A stretch of DNA of 64,000 nucleotides. Source: Burkholderiales bacterium (lineage in GTDB: Bacteria; Pseudomonadota; Gammaproteobacteria; Burkholderiales; Ga0077523). Position numbers and translations under genes: made by a program. Shown here one piece after another: positions 18,569 to 26,726 of this stretch. Where the stretch lies: contig JAIESW010000017.1 in assembly GCA_019745565.1 (NCBI GenBank), positions 1 through 64,000 on the forward strand, read 5' to 3'. Numbering within the stretch: position 1 is the stretch's first letter; every line of letters begins with the position of its first letter. Under the pieces are notes generated by a model. The model saw only the letters and a program-made list of their open reading frames with translations. It had not been told where the DNA came from and ran no database searches.

Positions 18569-19194
18569 CAGCCGCCCTGGGCGAGCAGGCGATACAGCGA
18601 GTGCAGCATTCCCGCCGTCGCACCCCAGATGTTGCGGCCTTCCCACGGCATCGAATAGAAATGCCGCGTGCAATCGTCCACGGTGCGGGAATTGCGCCGG
18701 TGATTGGCCGGGTCGAGCAGGAACTGCAGCGGAACCTCGAAGATCTCGGCCACCTCGAAGGGGTCGGGCGCCAGCGGGAATGGCGGCTCCACCCAACCCA
18801 CCACCGGCGTCACCCGGAAGCCGGTCATGATGTCGTAGTCGGGCAGGAAGCCCAGGACTTCCACCTTGGTCCGGGGCAACCCGATCTCCTCCTCGGTCTC
18901 GCGCAAGGCGGTATCGATGCGGTCGATATCCCCCGCGTCGACACGGCCGCCCGGAAAGCTGATCTGGCCGGCGTGATCGTTGAGGTGGGCCGTGCGCTGC
19001 GTGAGCAGCACCTGGACGCCATGCTGGCGATTCACCAGCGGCACCAGGACGGCGGCCGGCACCGGAACACGCTCCGGCGGATGACGGAACAGCGGCAGAT
19101 CGTCGGCGGCAGGAAGCCGGGCGATGTCGCGTTTCAGGCGGTCTAGGACCCCCTGACGGGAGAAGTACGGAGCGATGAGGTCGGCTTCAGTCAT
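18568..19194 (-). CDS. NUDIX hydrolase, CoA pyrophosphatase type (208 aa)
   Basis: Resembles the NudL/YeaB group, which splits CoA and CoA derivatives to 4'-phosphopantetheine and 3',5'-ADP. The NUDIX box is complete: GGRVDAGDIDRIDTALRETE followed by EEIGL, and the CoA-group motif just before it is LLTQRTAHLNDHAGQISFPG. Length is near that of the family. ATG 19194 is chosen; a TTG at 19227 would add 11 residues. It leads the operon with ybaK and the DUF3301 gene. Confidence 0.88.
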   Translation of the reverse strand: MTEADLIAPYFSRQGVLDRLKRDIARLPAADDLPLFRHPPERVPVPAAVLVPLVNRQHGVQVLLTQRTAHLNDHAGQISFPGGRVDAGDIDRIDTALRETEEEIGLPRTKVEVLGFLPDYDIMTGFRVTPVVGWVEPPFPLAPDPFEVAEIFEVPLQFLLDPANHRRNSRTVDDCTRHFYSMPWEGRNIWGATAGMLHSLYRLLAQGG

Positions 19195-19345
19195 GGCGAT
19201 CGCGCGCGGTTTGCGCCCTCGAAGCAAGCTTCATTCTACCCTGCCGAAGTTGTCGAACCGGGCGGCGTGGCTATACTCCGCGTCATTCCGGGCTGCGACA
19301 TTCCGCCGCAGGTGACCGGAACCTGCCGCATTCGAGGAGACCCCC

Positions 19346-19591
19346 ATGAAGATCCGCACCCTGTTCGCCGCAGCCACGCTCGCCCTGGCGAGCGGCACCG
19401 TGTTCGCGATGCATTGTCCGGCCGACATGAAGGCCATCGACGACGCCCTCGCGAAAAAACCTCAGCTGGCGGCCGCGGATATGGCCGAAGTCACCAAGCT
19501 GCGTGCCGACGGCGAAGCACTGCACAAGGCCGGCAAGCATCAGGAAGCCGTCGACGCCCTCGCAAAGGCGAGAAAGATCCTCGGCATCTGA
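19346..19591 (+). CDS. Small exported protein, unknown function (81 aa)
   Basis: A signal peptide (MKIRTLFAAATLALASGTVF, cleavage near VFA) precedes about 60 residues predicted as helical: MHCPADMKAIDDALAKKPQL, then repeated Lys/Ala-rich helices. A good binding site (CGAGGAG) lies before the ATG. The protein is likely periplasmic. A rho-independent terminator begins about 25 bases after the stop. It resembles small uncharacterised secreted proteins that I cannot tie to a named family. Confidence 0.8.
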   Translation: MKIRTLFAAATLALASGTVFAMHCPADMKAIDDALAKKPQLAAADMAEVTKLRADGEALHKAGKHQEAVDALAKARKILGI

Positions 19592-19608
19592 AGTTGTTCG
19601 CTTCGAGC

Positions 19609-19920
19609 GTGTCGCCGAAGCCCCGCGGACGCAGGTTCGCGGGGCTTTTTCATAGCACTGGGGCAGCGCTCACCCTGCTCGTCGTCGCTGCGGCGCAGGC
19701 GGACTGTCGTCTCGAACTCGAGCTGATCGGCAGCGACCTGAAAGGCGTGCGCCTCACCGAGCAGCAGAAGCTGCAGTTGGCGCCTCTCATCGACGATGCG
19801 CAGAAGCGTTGTCGGCTCGGGCGCGAGGAGGCAGCGCAGCACTACGTGGCGAAAGCTCGCGCCCTCGCCGGCATCGAACGCAAGGACGACGACCTCGACT
19901 CGCCCGCGCGCGGTCGCTGA
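19609..19920 (+). CDS. Small exported protein, unknown function (about 103 aa; start uncertain)
   Basis: The frame encodes a signal-like stretch (HSTGAALTLLVVAAAQADC) and a helical mature part, CRLELELIGSDLKGVRLTEQ, then KLQLAPLIDDAQKRC and a charged tail. The composition and two spaced Cys look like a genuine periplasmic protein. No ATG is available; GTG 19609 or TTG 19594 are the candidate starts. Both put the terminator hairpin of the preceding gene (19618-19647) inside the coding sequence. The stretch RGRRFAG is therefore encoded by the hairpin. It may be expressed only by readthrough. Confidence 0.5.
   Translation: MSPKPRGRRFAGLFHSTGAALTLLVVAAAQADCRLELELIGSDLKGVRLTEQQKLQLAPLIDDAQKRCRLGREEAAQHYVAKARALAGIERKDDDLDSPARGR
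19618..19650 (+). terminator. Rho-independent terminator after the 81 aa gene
   Basis: AAGCCCCGCG and CGCGGGGCTT form a 10-bp stem with a 10-base loop, followed by TTTTT. It overlaps the start region of the next small gene. Confidence 0.85.
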
Positions 19921-19971
19921 GGTGAGCCCCCCCTCCGACAGGGTCAGCCCCGTGGAACGGTCCGGCGAAGG

Positions 19972-20676
19972 CTACCAGGCGATCGGCTTGCGGTCGCGGA
20001 AGAATCCGCCGGTCGGTCCGTCCTCCGGCAAAGTGGCCAACCAGGCAGCCGTATCGGCTCCCTGCTCCACGCTGCGCGACGCGTTCGGCCCGCCCATGTC
20101 GGTGCGGACCCAGCCAGGACACATGGAATTCACCAGCACGCCCTGGTCGCGCGTTGCCGCCGCGAGCATGCGGGTCAAGGTGTTGAGCGCGGCCTTCGAG
20201 GTGCGATAGGACGGCGTACCGTCGCCCATCTCGCCCAGTTGCGCGAGACCGCTCGACAGATTGACGACGCGACCGTAGCGCCGTTTCACCATCCCGGGTA
20301 CGAGCGCCTGGGCAAGGCGCAGCGGACCGAAGAAGTTCGTCTCGAGCGTCTCGTGGAAGACTTCCGGATCTACCGAGAGCACGCTCGCCGAGCGCCCGTC
20401 GATCAGGATGCCCGCGTTGTTCACGAGCACGTCCGCGCCACCCAACTCGCGCTCGACCCATTCCGCCAGTCTGGCGATCTGCGCCGGGTCGGTCACGTCG
20501 AGCGTATGGAAACCGATCTCACCGCCGGTCTTCGACAATGCCTTTGCAGCCGCGTGACCCTTCTTCTCGTCGCGCGACGTCAGCACGACGCGCAAACCCT
20601 GCGCGGCGAGCTGCCGGCAGATCTCGAGGCCGATGCCCTTGTTGCCGCCGGTGACGACGGCGACACGTGTTCTCAT
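19972..20676 (-). CDS. Short-chain dehydrogenase/reductase, carbonyl reductase-like (234 aa)
   Basis: A classical SDR. The N-terminal cofactor motif is VVTGGNKGIGLEICRQLAAQ, with Thr-Ser-Arg after the second strand (VVLTSRDEKKG), suggesting NADP(H). The structural NNAGI motif and the catalytic Ser and Tyr-x-x-x-Lys (VNLSSG... SYRTSKAALN) are present. The spacing between Ser and Tyr is longer than in most SDRs, as in carbonyl reductase 1-like enzymes. The gene follows maeB by one base on the same strand, so co-transcription is likely. The substrate is unknown. Confidence 0.88.
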   Translation of the reverse strand: MRTRVAVVTGGNKGIGLEICRQLAAQGLRVVLTSRDEKKGHAAAKALSKTGGEIGFHTLDVTDPAQIARLAEWVERELGGADVLVNNAGILIDGRSASVLSVDPEVFHETLETNFFGPLRLAQALVPGMVKRRYGRVVNLSSGLAQLGEMGDGTPSYRTSKAALNTLTRMLAAATRDQGVLVNSMCPGWVRTDMGGPNASRSVEQGADTAAWLATLPEDGPTGGFFRDRKPIAW

Positions 20677-20677
20677 T

Positions 20678-22954
20678 TCAAGACCGTTGCGACGCCGCGT
20701 CGACGGATGCGAGTGCGGTCAGGTTGACGAGCCGCCGCACGGTCGCCGTGGGCGTGACGATGTGGGCCGTCTTCGCAGCCCCGAGCAGGATCGGCCCGAC
20801 GGTGATGCCGTCACCGCTGGTGATCTTGAGCAGGTTGAACGAGATGTTCGCCGCATCCAGAGTCGGCATGATCAGCAGGTTGGCCTCGCCGCGCAGCCGG
20901 GAGTTCGGGAAGAGCCGCATGCGGATCTCCTCCGACAGGGCGGCATCGCCATGCATTTCGCCTTCCACTTCGAGGTTGGGATCGAGCCGTTCCAGAATCT
21001 CGCGCGCCCGACTCATCTTGGCCGCCGAAGGCGAATCGACGCTGCCGAAATTGGAGTGCGACAGCAATGCCACCTTCGGCACGAGGCCGAAGCGGCGCAC
21101 CTCCTCCGCGGCGAGCAGCGTCATCTCGGCCAGTTCCTCGGCCGTCGGATCCCGGTTCACGTAGGTATCGCAGATGAACAGCGTGCGCGTGGGCAGGATC
21201 AGCATGTTCATCGCTGCGAACCGTTTCACGCCGGGCCGCAGGCCGATCACATCGGACACGGTCTCGAGGTGCTTGTGGTGCTCGGCATAGGTGCCGCAGA
21301 TCATCGCGTCCGCATCCCCCAGCCGCACCATCAGGGCGGCGATCAGCGTGGTGCGGCGGATGACGTCGCGCTTCGCGAGCTCGACCGAGACACCCCTGCG
21401 CTGCATCAGGTTGTAGTAGGCCTGCCAATAGGTACGGAAGCGCGGATCCGAGTTCGGGTTCACCAGCTCGAAATCGCGGCCGGCCTGGATGCGCAGGCCG
21501 AACCGCTCGATCCGCGGCTGGATCACCTCGGGTCGCGCCACCAGGATGGGCTTCGCGAGACCTTCGTCGGCGATGACCTGCACCGCCCGGAGCACACGTT
21601 CCTCTTCGCCTTCGGCGAACACGACCCGCTTCGGGTTGCGCTTCGCCGCCGCGAACACCGGCCGCATGATGAGGCCGGAGTGGTAGACGAAGTTCATCAG
21701 CTGTTCGCGATACGCCGCGAAGTCCTTGATGGGGCGCGTCGCCACGCCGCTTTCCATCGCGGCCTGAGCGACGGCCGGCGCGATCTGCACGATCAGGCGC
21801 GGGTCGAAGGGCTTGGGGATCAGGTACTCGGGGCCGAACCGCAGATCCTCCTGGCTGTACGCGCTCGCGACGATCTCGGACTGTTCCGCCATCGCCAGAT
21901 CGGCGATGGCACGGACCGCCGCCAGCTTCATCTCTTCGGTGATGGTCGTCGCACCGACGTCCAATGCCCCGCGGAAGATGAACGGGAAGCACAGCACGTT
22001 GTTCACCTGATTCGGGAAGTCGGAACGGCCAGTGGCGATCACCGCATCCGGCCGCACCGACTTCGCGATGTCGGGCATGATCTCGGGGGTCGGATTGGCA
22101 AGCGCCAGGATGATCGGGTGCGCCGCCATCGACTGCACCATCTCCGGCTTCAACACGCCGCCGGCGGACAGACCGAGGAAGACATCGGCGCCCGGCATGA
22201 CCTCGGCGAGCGTGCGAGCTTTGGTGTCGATCGCGTAGCGCACCTTGTTGTCGTCCATCTCCTCCTTGCGGCCGGTGTAGACGACGCCCGCGATGTCGGT
22301 GACGACGATGTTCCGCTTGTCGACGCCGAGCTGCACCAGCAGGTCGAGACAGGCAAGCGCCGCAGCGCCGGCGCCGGAGACGACCAGCTTCACCTTGGCG
22401 ATGTCCTTCTCGACCACCTTGAGGCCGTTCAACAACGCGGCGCCCACGATGATGGCCGTGCCGTGCTGGTCGTCGTGGAATACCGGAATCTTCATGCGCC
22501 GGCGCAGCTGGCGCTCGATGTAGAAGCATTCCGGCGCCTTGATGTCCTCCAGGTTGATGCCACCGAAGGTCGGCTCGAGCGCAGCGATCATGTCGACCAG
22601 CTTGTCCGGATCGCGCTCGTCGATCTCGATGTCGAAGCAGTCGATGCCGGCGAATTTCTTGAAGAGCACCGCCTTGCCCTCCATCACCGGCTTGGCGGCC
22701 AGCGGTCCGATGGGCCCGAGGCCCAGGACGGCAGTGCCGTTGGTCACGACACCGATCAGGTTGCCGCGCGAGGTATAGGCGCGCGCGTTGCCGGCATCCG
22801 CAACGATCTCGTTGCAGGCAAATGCGACCCCCGGGGAATAGGCGAGCGCGAGATCGCGCTGGGTGATGAGTGCCTTGGTGGGAGTGACGGAGATCTTGCC
22901 GGGGGCGGGAACGCGGTGATAGTCGAGCGCGGACTTCTTCAGCGATTCGTCCAT
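20678..22954 (-). CDS. maeB: NADP-dependent malic enzyme MaeB with phosphotransacetylase-like domain (758 aa)
   Basis: Oxidatively decarboxylates malate to pyruvate and CO2. The malic N domain starts near residue 15 ([20 protein letters not shown]), with the NAD(P)-binding domain near 165-430 ([20 protein letters not shown]). A C-terminal phosphotransacetylase-like domain (about 430-758) is diagnostic of MaeB rather than MaeA; it is usually regulatory (acetyl-CoA sensing) and not catalytic. The length matches the family. [20 protein letters not shown] marks the domain junction. It is the first gene of a pair with the downstream SDR. Confidence 0.95.
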   Translation of the reverse strand: MDESLKKSALDYHRVPAPGKISVTPTKALITQRDLALAYSPGVAFACNEIVADAGNARAYTSRGNLIGVVTNGTAVLGLGPIGPLAAKPVMEGKAVLFKKFAGIDCFDIEIDERDPDKLVDMIAALEPTFGGINLEDIKAPECFYIERQLRRRMKIPVFHDDQHGTAIIVGAALLNGLKVVEKDIAKVKLVVSGAGAAALACLDLLVQLGVDKRNIVVTDIAGVVYTGRKEEMDDNKVRYAIDTKARTLAEVMPGADVFLGLSAGGVLKPEMVQSMAAHPIILALANPTPEIMPDIAKSVRPDAVIATGRSDFPNQVNNVLCFPFIFRGALDVGATTITEEMKLAAVRAIADLAMAEQSEIVASAYSQEDLRFGPEYLIPKPFDPRLIVQIAPAVAQAAMESGVATRPIKDFAAYREQLMNFVYHSGLIMRPVFAAAKRNPKRVVFAEGEEERVLRAVQVIADEGLAKPILVARPEVIQPRIERFGLRIQAGRDFELVNPNSDPRFRTYWQAYYNLMQRRGVSVELAKRDVIRRTTLIAALMVRLGDADAMICGTYAEHHKHLETVSDVIGLRPGVKRFAAMNMLILPTRTLFICDTYVNRDPTAEELAEMTLLAAEEVRRFGLVPKVALLSHSNFGSVDSPSAAKMSRAREILERLDPNLEVEGEMHGDAALSEEIRMRLFPNSRLRGEANLLIMPTLDAANISFNLLKITSGDGITVGPILLGAAKTAHIVTPTATVRRLVNLTALASVDAASQRS

Positions 22955-23058
22955 GGAGGAGGAGTTCTTGCGCAGCGAACGGAAGGCCGGGATTATACGC
23001 GCCGACCTTCGATGGACCGCGTACCCACGCGGTCCCCGGCGCGAGGAGGAATCGCGAC

Positions 23059-23949
23059 TTGATCACCCGACTGTTGTGGATCGCCGTTGCGTGGCTGGCG
23101 TCATCCGGCATTGCGCCGGCCCTAGCACAGGGCAGTACGCCGCTGCTCTGGGAGGCGACGTCGAAGACCACCACGGTCTACCTGCTCGGAACGATCCACG
23201 TGGGCAACGCCTCGATGTACCCGTTGCCGCCGGCGGTGGAAAGCGCCTACGCCCGCTCCCGGGTGCTCGCGCTCGAGGCCGATCCCGGCGACCCCGCGGC
23301 GCTGATCCTGGCCATGAGCACGGTGATGTATCAACCGCCGGAAACGCTGGAACGCAACATCCCGCCGGCGCTGTTCCAGGAACTGCGTGCGACGCTGGAC
23401 TCCAATGGTCTGCCGATCGAGTTGGCCCAGAGCATGAAGCCTTACATGGTGTCCATGACGCTCACCATGATGGAGGCTGCGCGGCTGGGCTTCGACGCCA
23501 CGCTCGGGGTCGACTTGCACCTGGTCAACCGTGCGCGCCGCGACGGCAAGCGCGTCGTCGAACTCGAGTCCATGGCGTTCCAGCTCGCGATGCTGGACGG
23601 CATGCCGAAGGAAACCCAGCTGGCCATGCTGGAGAGCACCGTGAGGGGGATCCGGTCCGGATCGCTGCAGCGCGATCTCGAATCCATGGTCGACGCGTGG
23701 CGGACCGGGAACGCCGAGAAGCTGGACGACGCCGCCACCCGGGAGATGAAGGCGATGCCGGCGCGCGCTTCCCGTGAACTGCAGGATGCGCTGTTCGACC
23801 GGCGCAATCGGGCGATGGCCGACAAGGTCGTGCAGATGCTGAGCGGGTCCGAGGTGGTCCTGGTGGGTGTCGGCGCCGGCCACCTGACCGGGAGCACCGG
23901 CCTGGTTGCTCTGCTGAAGGCACGCGGCTTCAGCGTGCGCCGTCTCTGA
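23059..23949 (+). CDS. TraB/GumN family exported protein (296 aa)
   Basis: A protein of the TraB/GumN family (ChaN/Tiki-like fold, putative metal-dependent protease). The family motif VYLLGTIHVG follows the signal peptide (about residues 1-23, ending ALAQG), and the C-terminal VVLVGVGAGHLTGSTGLVAL carries the second conserved His. The start is TTG at 23059, supported by GAGGAGGAA seven bases before it. The activity is unproven for most bacterial members. It leads a four-gene operon; the next ATG starts one base after its stop. A link to peptide turnover is suggested by that context only. Confidence 0.88.
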   Translation: MITRLLWIAVAWLASSGIAPALAQGSTPLLWEATSKTTTVYLLGTIHVGNASMYPLPPAVESAYARSRVLALEADPGDPAALILAMSTVMYQPPETLERNIPPALFQELRATLDSNGLPIELAQSMKPYMVSMTLTMMEAARLGFDATLGVDLHLVNRARRDGKRVVELESMAFQLAMLDGMPKETQLAMLESTVRGIRSGSLQRDLESMVDAWRTGNAEKLDDAATREMKAMPARASRELQDALFDRRNRAMADKVVQMLSGSEVVLVGVGAGHLTGSTGLVALLKARGFSVRRL

Positions 23950-23950
23950 C

Positions 23951-24934
23951 ATGACACGGATGAACGACCCTGCCTCCGGCGCCCCGCGCACCGAGCTGTT
24001 TCCCGAGATCGAACCGCACGCGTCGGGCCGCATGCCGCTCGATGCGCGCCATGCGATGTACTGGGAGGTGAGCGGAAACCCCGACGGCATCCCGGTGGTG
24101 TTCCTGCACGGCGGACCCGGGTCCGGAGCCAGCCCGTCGCACCGCCGGTTCTTCGATCCTGCGCGCTACCGCATCGTGATCTTCGATCAGCGCGGCTCCG
24201 GGCGTTCGACGCCGCTTGGCGCGATCGAGGACAACACCACCCCGCTGCTGATCGCCGACATCGAGCGCCTGCGCCGGCATCTCGGCGTCGAGCGCTGGCT
24301 GATCTTCGGCGGCTCGTGGGGTTCCACGCTGGCGCTCGCGTACGGCGAAGCACATCCGGAACGGTGTCTGGGATTCGTCCTGCGCGGCATCTTCCTCTGC
24401 CGCCCGTCCGAGATCGAATGGTTCCTGTACGGCATGCGTAGCGTGTTTCCGGACGTCTGGCGCAACTTCGCGGAGTACATCCCTGCCGCAGAACGCGACG
24501 ATCTGCTGGCCGCCTATCGCCGACGCCTGGAAGATCCCGATCCTGCCGTGCATCTTCCGGCCGCGCGCACCTGGAGCCTGTACGAAGGAGCGTGCTCCAC
24601 CTTGATGCCGAGCGAGGATGCGATGCGGCACTTCGGCGATGACGGCGTCGCGCTCGGTCTCGCACGCATCGAGGCACACTACTTCGCGCACGACATCTTC
24701 CTGCCACGCGACAGCCTGCTCGCCAACGTGGGCCGGATCCGCCACCTGCCCTGCGTCATCGTGCAGGGACGCTACGACATGGTGTGCCCGGCCGTGTCGG
24801 CCTTCGACCTCAAGGCGGCATGGCCGGAAGCGGAACTGATCGTCGTTCCGGACGCGGGCCATTCCGCGTGGGAACCGGGCATCCGCGCGCACCTGGTGGC
24901 CGCGGTCGCGCGCTTCGCAGAGAAGCCCCGCTGA
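23951..24934 (+). CDS. pip: Prolyl iminopeptidase (327 aa)
   Basis: An S33 alpha/beta hydrolase that releases N-terminal proline from peptides. Motifs of the proline iminopeptidase group are complete: oxyanion HGGPGSGA, DQRGSGRSTP, the nucleophile elbow GGSWGSTLALAYGE, and the acid/base region VQGRYDMVCP with DAGHSAWEPG. Size matches the group (about 315-330 aa). No signal peptide is seen, so it is cytosolic. Its stop overlaps the start of the proteasome-like gene (TGATG), so translation is coupled. Confidence 0.92.
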   Translation: MTRMNDPASGAPRTELFPEIEPHASGRMPLDARHAMYWEVSGNPDGIPVVFLHGGPGSGASPSHRRFFDPARYRIVIFDQRGSGRSTPLGAIEDNTTPLLIADIERLRRHLGVERWLIFGGSWGSTLALAYGEAHPERCLGFVLRGIFLCRPSEIEWFLYGMRSVFPDVWRNFAEYIPAAERDDLLAAYRRRLEDPDPAVHLPAARTWSLYEGACSTLMPSEDAMRHFGDDGVALGLARIEAHYFAHDIFLPRDSLLANVGRIRHLPCVIVQGRYDMVCPAVSAFDLKAAWPEAELIVVPDAGHSAWEPGIRAHLVAAVARFAEKPR

Positions 24935-25506
24935 TGTCGACCATCGTCGCCGTCCGGAAGGGCACGCAGGCCTGCATCGCCTGCGACACGCTCGCCACCT
25001 TCGGTTCGCTCAAGCAGAAGGCGCGCTACGCCGAGTCCCCGGGCAAGCTGTTCCCGTTCCGCGACATGTGGATCGGCACGGTGGGCTACTCGGTGCACAA
25101 CACCGTGCTCGCGAGCTATTTCGACCGCCATCCGGACGACGTGAAGCTCGACACCCCGGCCGAAATCTTCGAAACCTGGCGGCGGATGCACGCGGTGCTC
25201 GAGGAGGAATACCACCTGAACCCGCGCAAGGATTCCGACGATGCCTACAAGACCACCCGGATGACCGCGCTGATCGCGGGCCCGCGCGGCATCTTCCACG
25301 TCACACCAGCGCGGGACGTGGAATCGCTGCCGCGTTTCTGGGCGATCGGCTCCGGGGCCGACTACGCGCTCGGTGCGATGTTCGCGCTGTTCGACGGCAC
25401 GGACGACGTGGAGCGCATCGCCCGTGCCGGCGTCGCGGCCGGTGCGGAATTCGACGACGGCAGCGATCTGCCGGTAATCAGTCAAATCGTGGGGTTGCAG
25501 ACGTGA
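24934..25506 (+). CDS. HslV-like proteasome homologue, betaproteobacterial BPH type (190 aa)
   Basis: An Ntn-hydrolase of the proteasome beta-subunit family. The N-terminus MSTIVAVRKGTQACIACDTL aligns with HslV (MTTIVxVRR...GDGQ). Met removal would expose Ser1 where HslV has Thr1; Asp in the CDTL motif corresponds to Asp17, and Lys in SPGKLFPF to Lys33. AIGSGADYALGAMFALFDG is the conserved glycine-rich GSGxxYA segment. No hslU, clp or ATPase gene is adjacent and hslV itself is not here. That fits the betaproteobacterial homologue BPH, a double-ring assembly that works without a known partner ATPase. The start overlaps the pip stop. Annotations of related genes as MFS transporter are errors. 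Confidence 0.85.
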   Translation: MSTIVAVRKGTQACIACDTLATFGSLKQKARYAESPGKLFPFRDMWIGTVGYSVHNTVLASYFDRHPDDVKLDTPAEIFETWRRMHAVLEEEYHLNPRKDSDDAYKTTRMTALIAGPRGIFHVTPARDVESLPRFWAIGSGADYALGAMFALFDGTDDVERIARAGVAAGAEFDDGSDLPVISQIVGLQT

Positions 25507-25940
25507 AGGAAGTTCCGCCGGTCTTTCTCGAGTACATCGCCGGCCTCAAGGCGCACGACGTGGACCGCATCGGCGCGACCATGGCCGACTCGCTGCAGGT
25601 GCATTCATCGGGCAAGGTGCTGACCAAACCCGAGTTCCTGCCGTTCCTGCGGGCGCTGTACACCGGTTTCCCCGATTGGAACTACGACCACGATCCGCCC
25701 GAGTGGCACGGCGACCTGCTCGCCGTCAAATGGCGACAGAGCGGCACGCACCTCGGCGTGTTCGTGTTCCCGGGCCTGCCGCCGATCGCGCCGACGGGCC
25801 GCAAGGTGCGGATCCCGGAGCAATACTTCCGCTACCGTGTCGTCGATGGGCTACTGACCGAATTGCGGCCGGATCCGATCCCCGGCGGCGCGCCGCGCGG
25901 CATTCTCGAGCAGATCGGCGTCGCACTGCCGCCGCTTTGA
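25503..25940 (+). CDS. SnoaL/NTF2-like protein, possible ester cyclase (145 aa)
   Basis: A small soluble alpha+beta barrel protein of the SnoaL-like group. The family pattern is visible: LKAHDVDRIGATMADSLQVH, FLPFLRALYTGFPDWNY, and AVKWRQSGTHLGVF near the middle with IPEQYFRYRVVDG after it. GTG 25503 overlaps the stop of the proteasome homologue as GTGA, so it ends the operon of TraB/GumN, pip and BPH. Its substrate is not readable from sequence; members include cyclases, isomerases and binding proteins. Confidence 0.75.
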   Translation: MKEVPPVFLEYIAGLKAHDVDRIGATMADSLQVHSSGKVLTKPEFLPFLRALYTGFPDWNYDHDPPEWHGDLLAVKWRQSGTHLGVFVFPGLPPIAPTGRKVRIPEQYFRYRVVDGLLTELRPDPIPGGAPRGILEQIGVALPPL

Positions 25941-26080
25941 CAGCGGGTGAAAATTAGGGCCGCGCCAAGGGAGACCAGTAGCGTCGGGCGCGGCCCACAC
26001 GTTCCGCTCATGCACCGCGGAGTGCGGAGCGCATGCTGCATGGCGAAGCTTTCGCCTGCCTTACACGGCGCCCGGACGAC

Positions 26081-26410
26081 TCAGGCCTTGATGCTCACCG
26101 ATGGTGGCGTGTCGTCGGCCTGACGGCGCGACTGCTTGCGACGGTCCTGCCCGGAGCGGGTGTCGAGCATCACCGCACGTCGCTCCCGACGGCGTTCGAC
26201 GGTGCGCCGCGCCAGGTCGCGCTGCTCGAGAAACCCGGGTTGCCCGGGTAGCGGCCGGTAGGGTGTGGGTGTCCGGGGAGGAGCAGGCGGTTCGCGATTG
26301 CCGGTCTCCTCGTTGTTCACCGGCTGGACGATGCGCGAACCGTCCACGCCGCGCACCGGCACCGTGTCCGGCGCCGGAAAGACCGGCGGCGTCGGCGCGT
26401 TAAGCCGCAT
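26081..26410 (-). CDS. Basic, proline-rich hypothetical protein (109 aa)
   Basis: Not recognised as a named family. The N-terminal half is rich in Pro (PPAPPRTPTPYRPLPGQPGF) and the C-terminal half in Arg/Lys (RRTVERRRERRAVM, then GQDRRKQSRRQADD), which suggests a disordered nucleic-acid- or membrane-binding tail. It overlaps the end of the PhaM-like gene by 11 bases. Full-length PhaM proteins carry a basic C-terminal tail, so this may be a split-off equivalent (speculative). A GC-rich inverted repeat (GGGCCGCGCC and its complement) lies at about 25957-25997, between it and the convergent SnoaL gene. Confidence 0.6.
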   Translation of the reverse strand: MRLNAPTPPVFPAPDTVPVRGVDGSRIVQPVNNEETGNREPPAPPRTPTPYRPLPGQPGFLEQRDLARRTVERRRERRAVMLDTRSGQDRRKQSRRQADDTPPSVSIKA

Positions 26411-26672
26411 CGTTGCCGCTGCTCGCCGCCTTCGCCGTTTCGTGGATGGCGTCGAGCGCCGACTTCTGCATCTGCAGGGTCTTGATGGTCATCTGCAGGA
26501 ACGACAGGTTCATCTTGAGCCAGTTCTCGACCGCCTCGAGTTCGGTGATCTTCTTCTCCACGTCCTCCACGTTCATCGTGGGTTGGAACATGCCGGGGAT
26601 CGGGAACGACGTCGGGTTCCACATCTTCTGGAAGAAGTCCATCAGGTCCTTGGAACCGAAATCGTCCGCCAT
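26400..26672 (-). CDS. phaM: PhaM-like polyhydroxyalkanoate granule protein (90 aa)
   Basis: Matches the conserved N-terminal part of PhaM, a multifunctional regulator that binds PHA granules, activates PHA synthase and links granules to the nucleoid. Visible features are FFQKMWNPTSFPIPGMF, the helix VEDVEKKITELEAVENWLKM, and NLSFLQMTIKTLQMQKSALD. It lacks the long Lys/Pro/Ala (PAKKA) C-terminal tail of Ralstonia PhaM; a separate basic protein follows with an 11-base overlap. The start has GAAGGAGCG upstream. Confidence 0.8.
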   Translation of the reverse strand: MADDFGSKDLMDFFQKMWNPTSFPIPGMFQPTMNVEDVEKKITELEAVENWLKMNLSFLQMTIKTLQMQKSALDAIHETAKAASSGNDAA

Positions 26673-26726
26673 TGCATCGCTCCTTCGAGGGCGGGGCGCT
26701 GCCGTCGCGCGCCCCGATACGTCCAG

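Noticed and set aside
20633..23062. 809-codon open frame on the plus strand
   Set aside because: Antisense of maeB; no start signal or homology.
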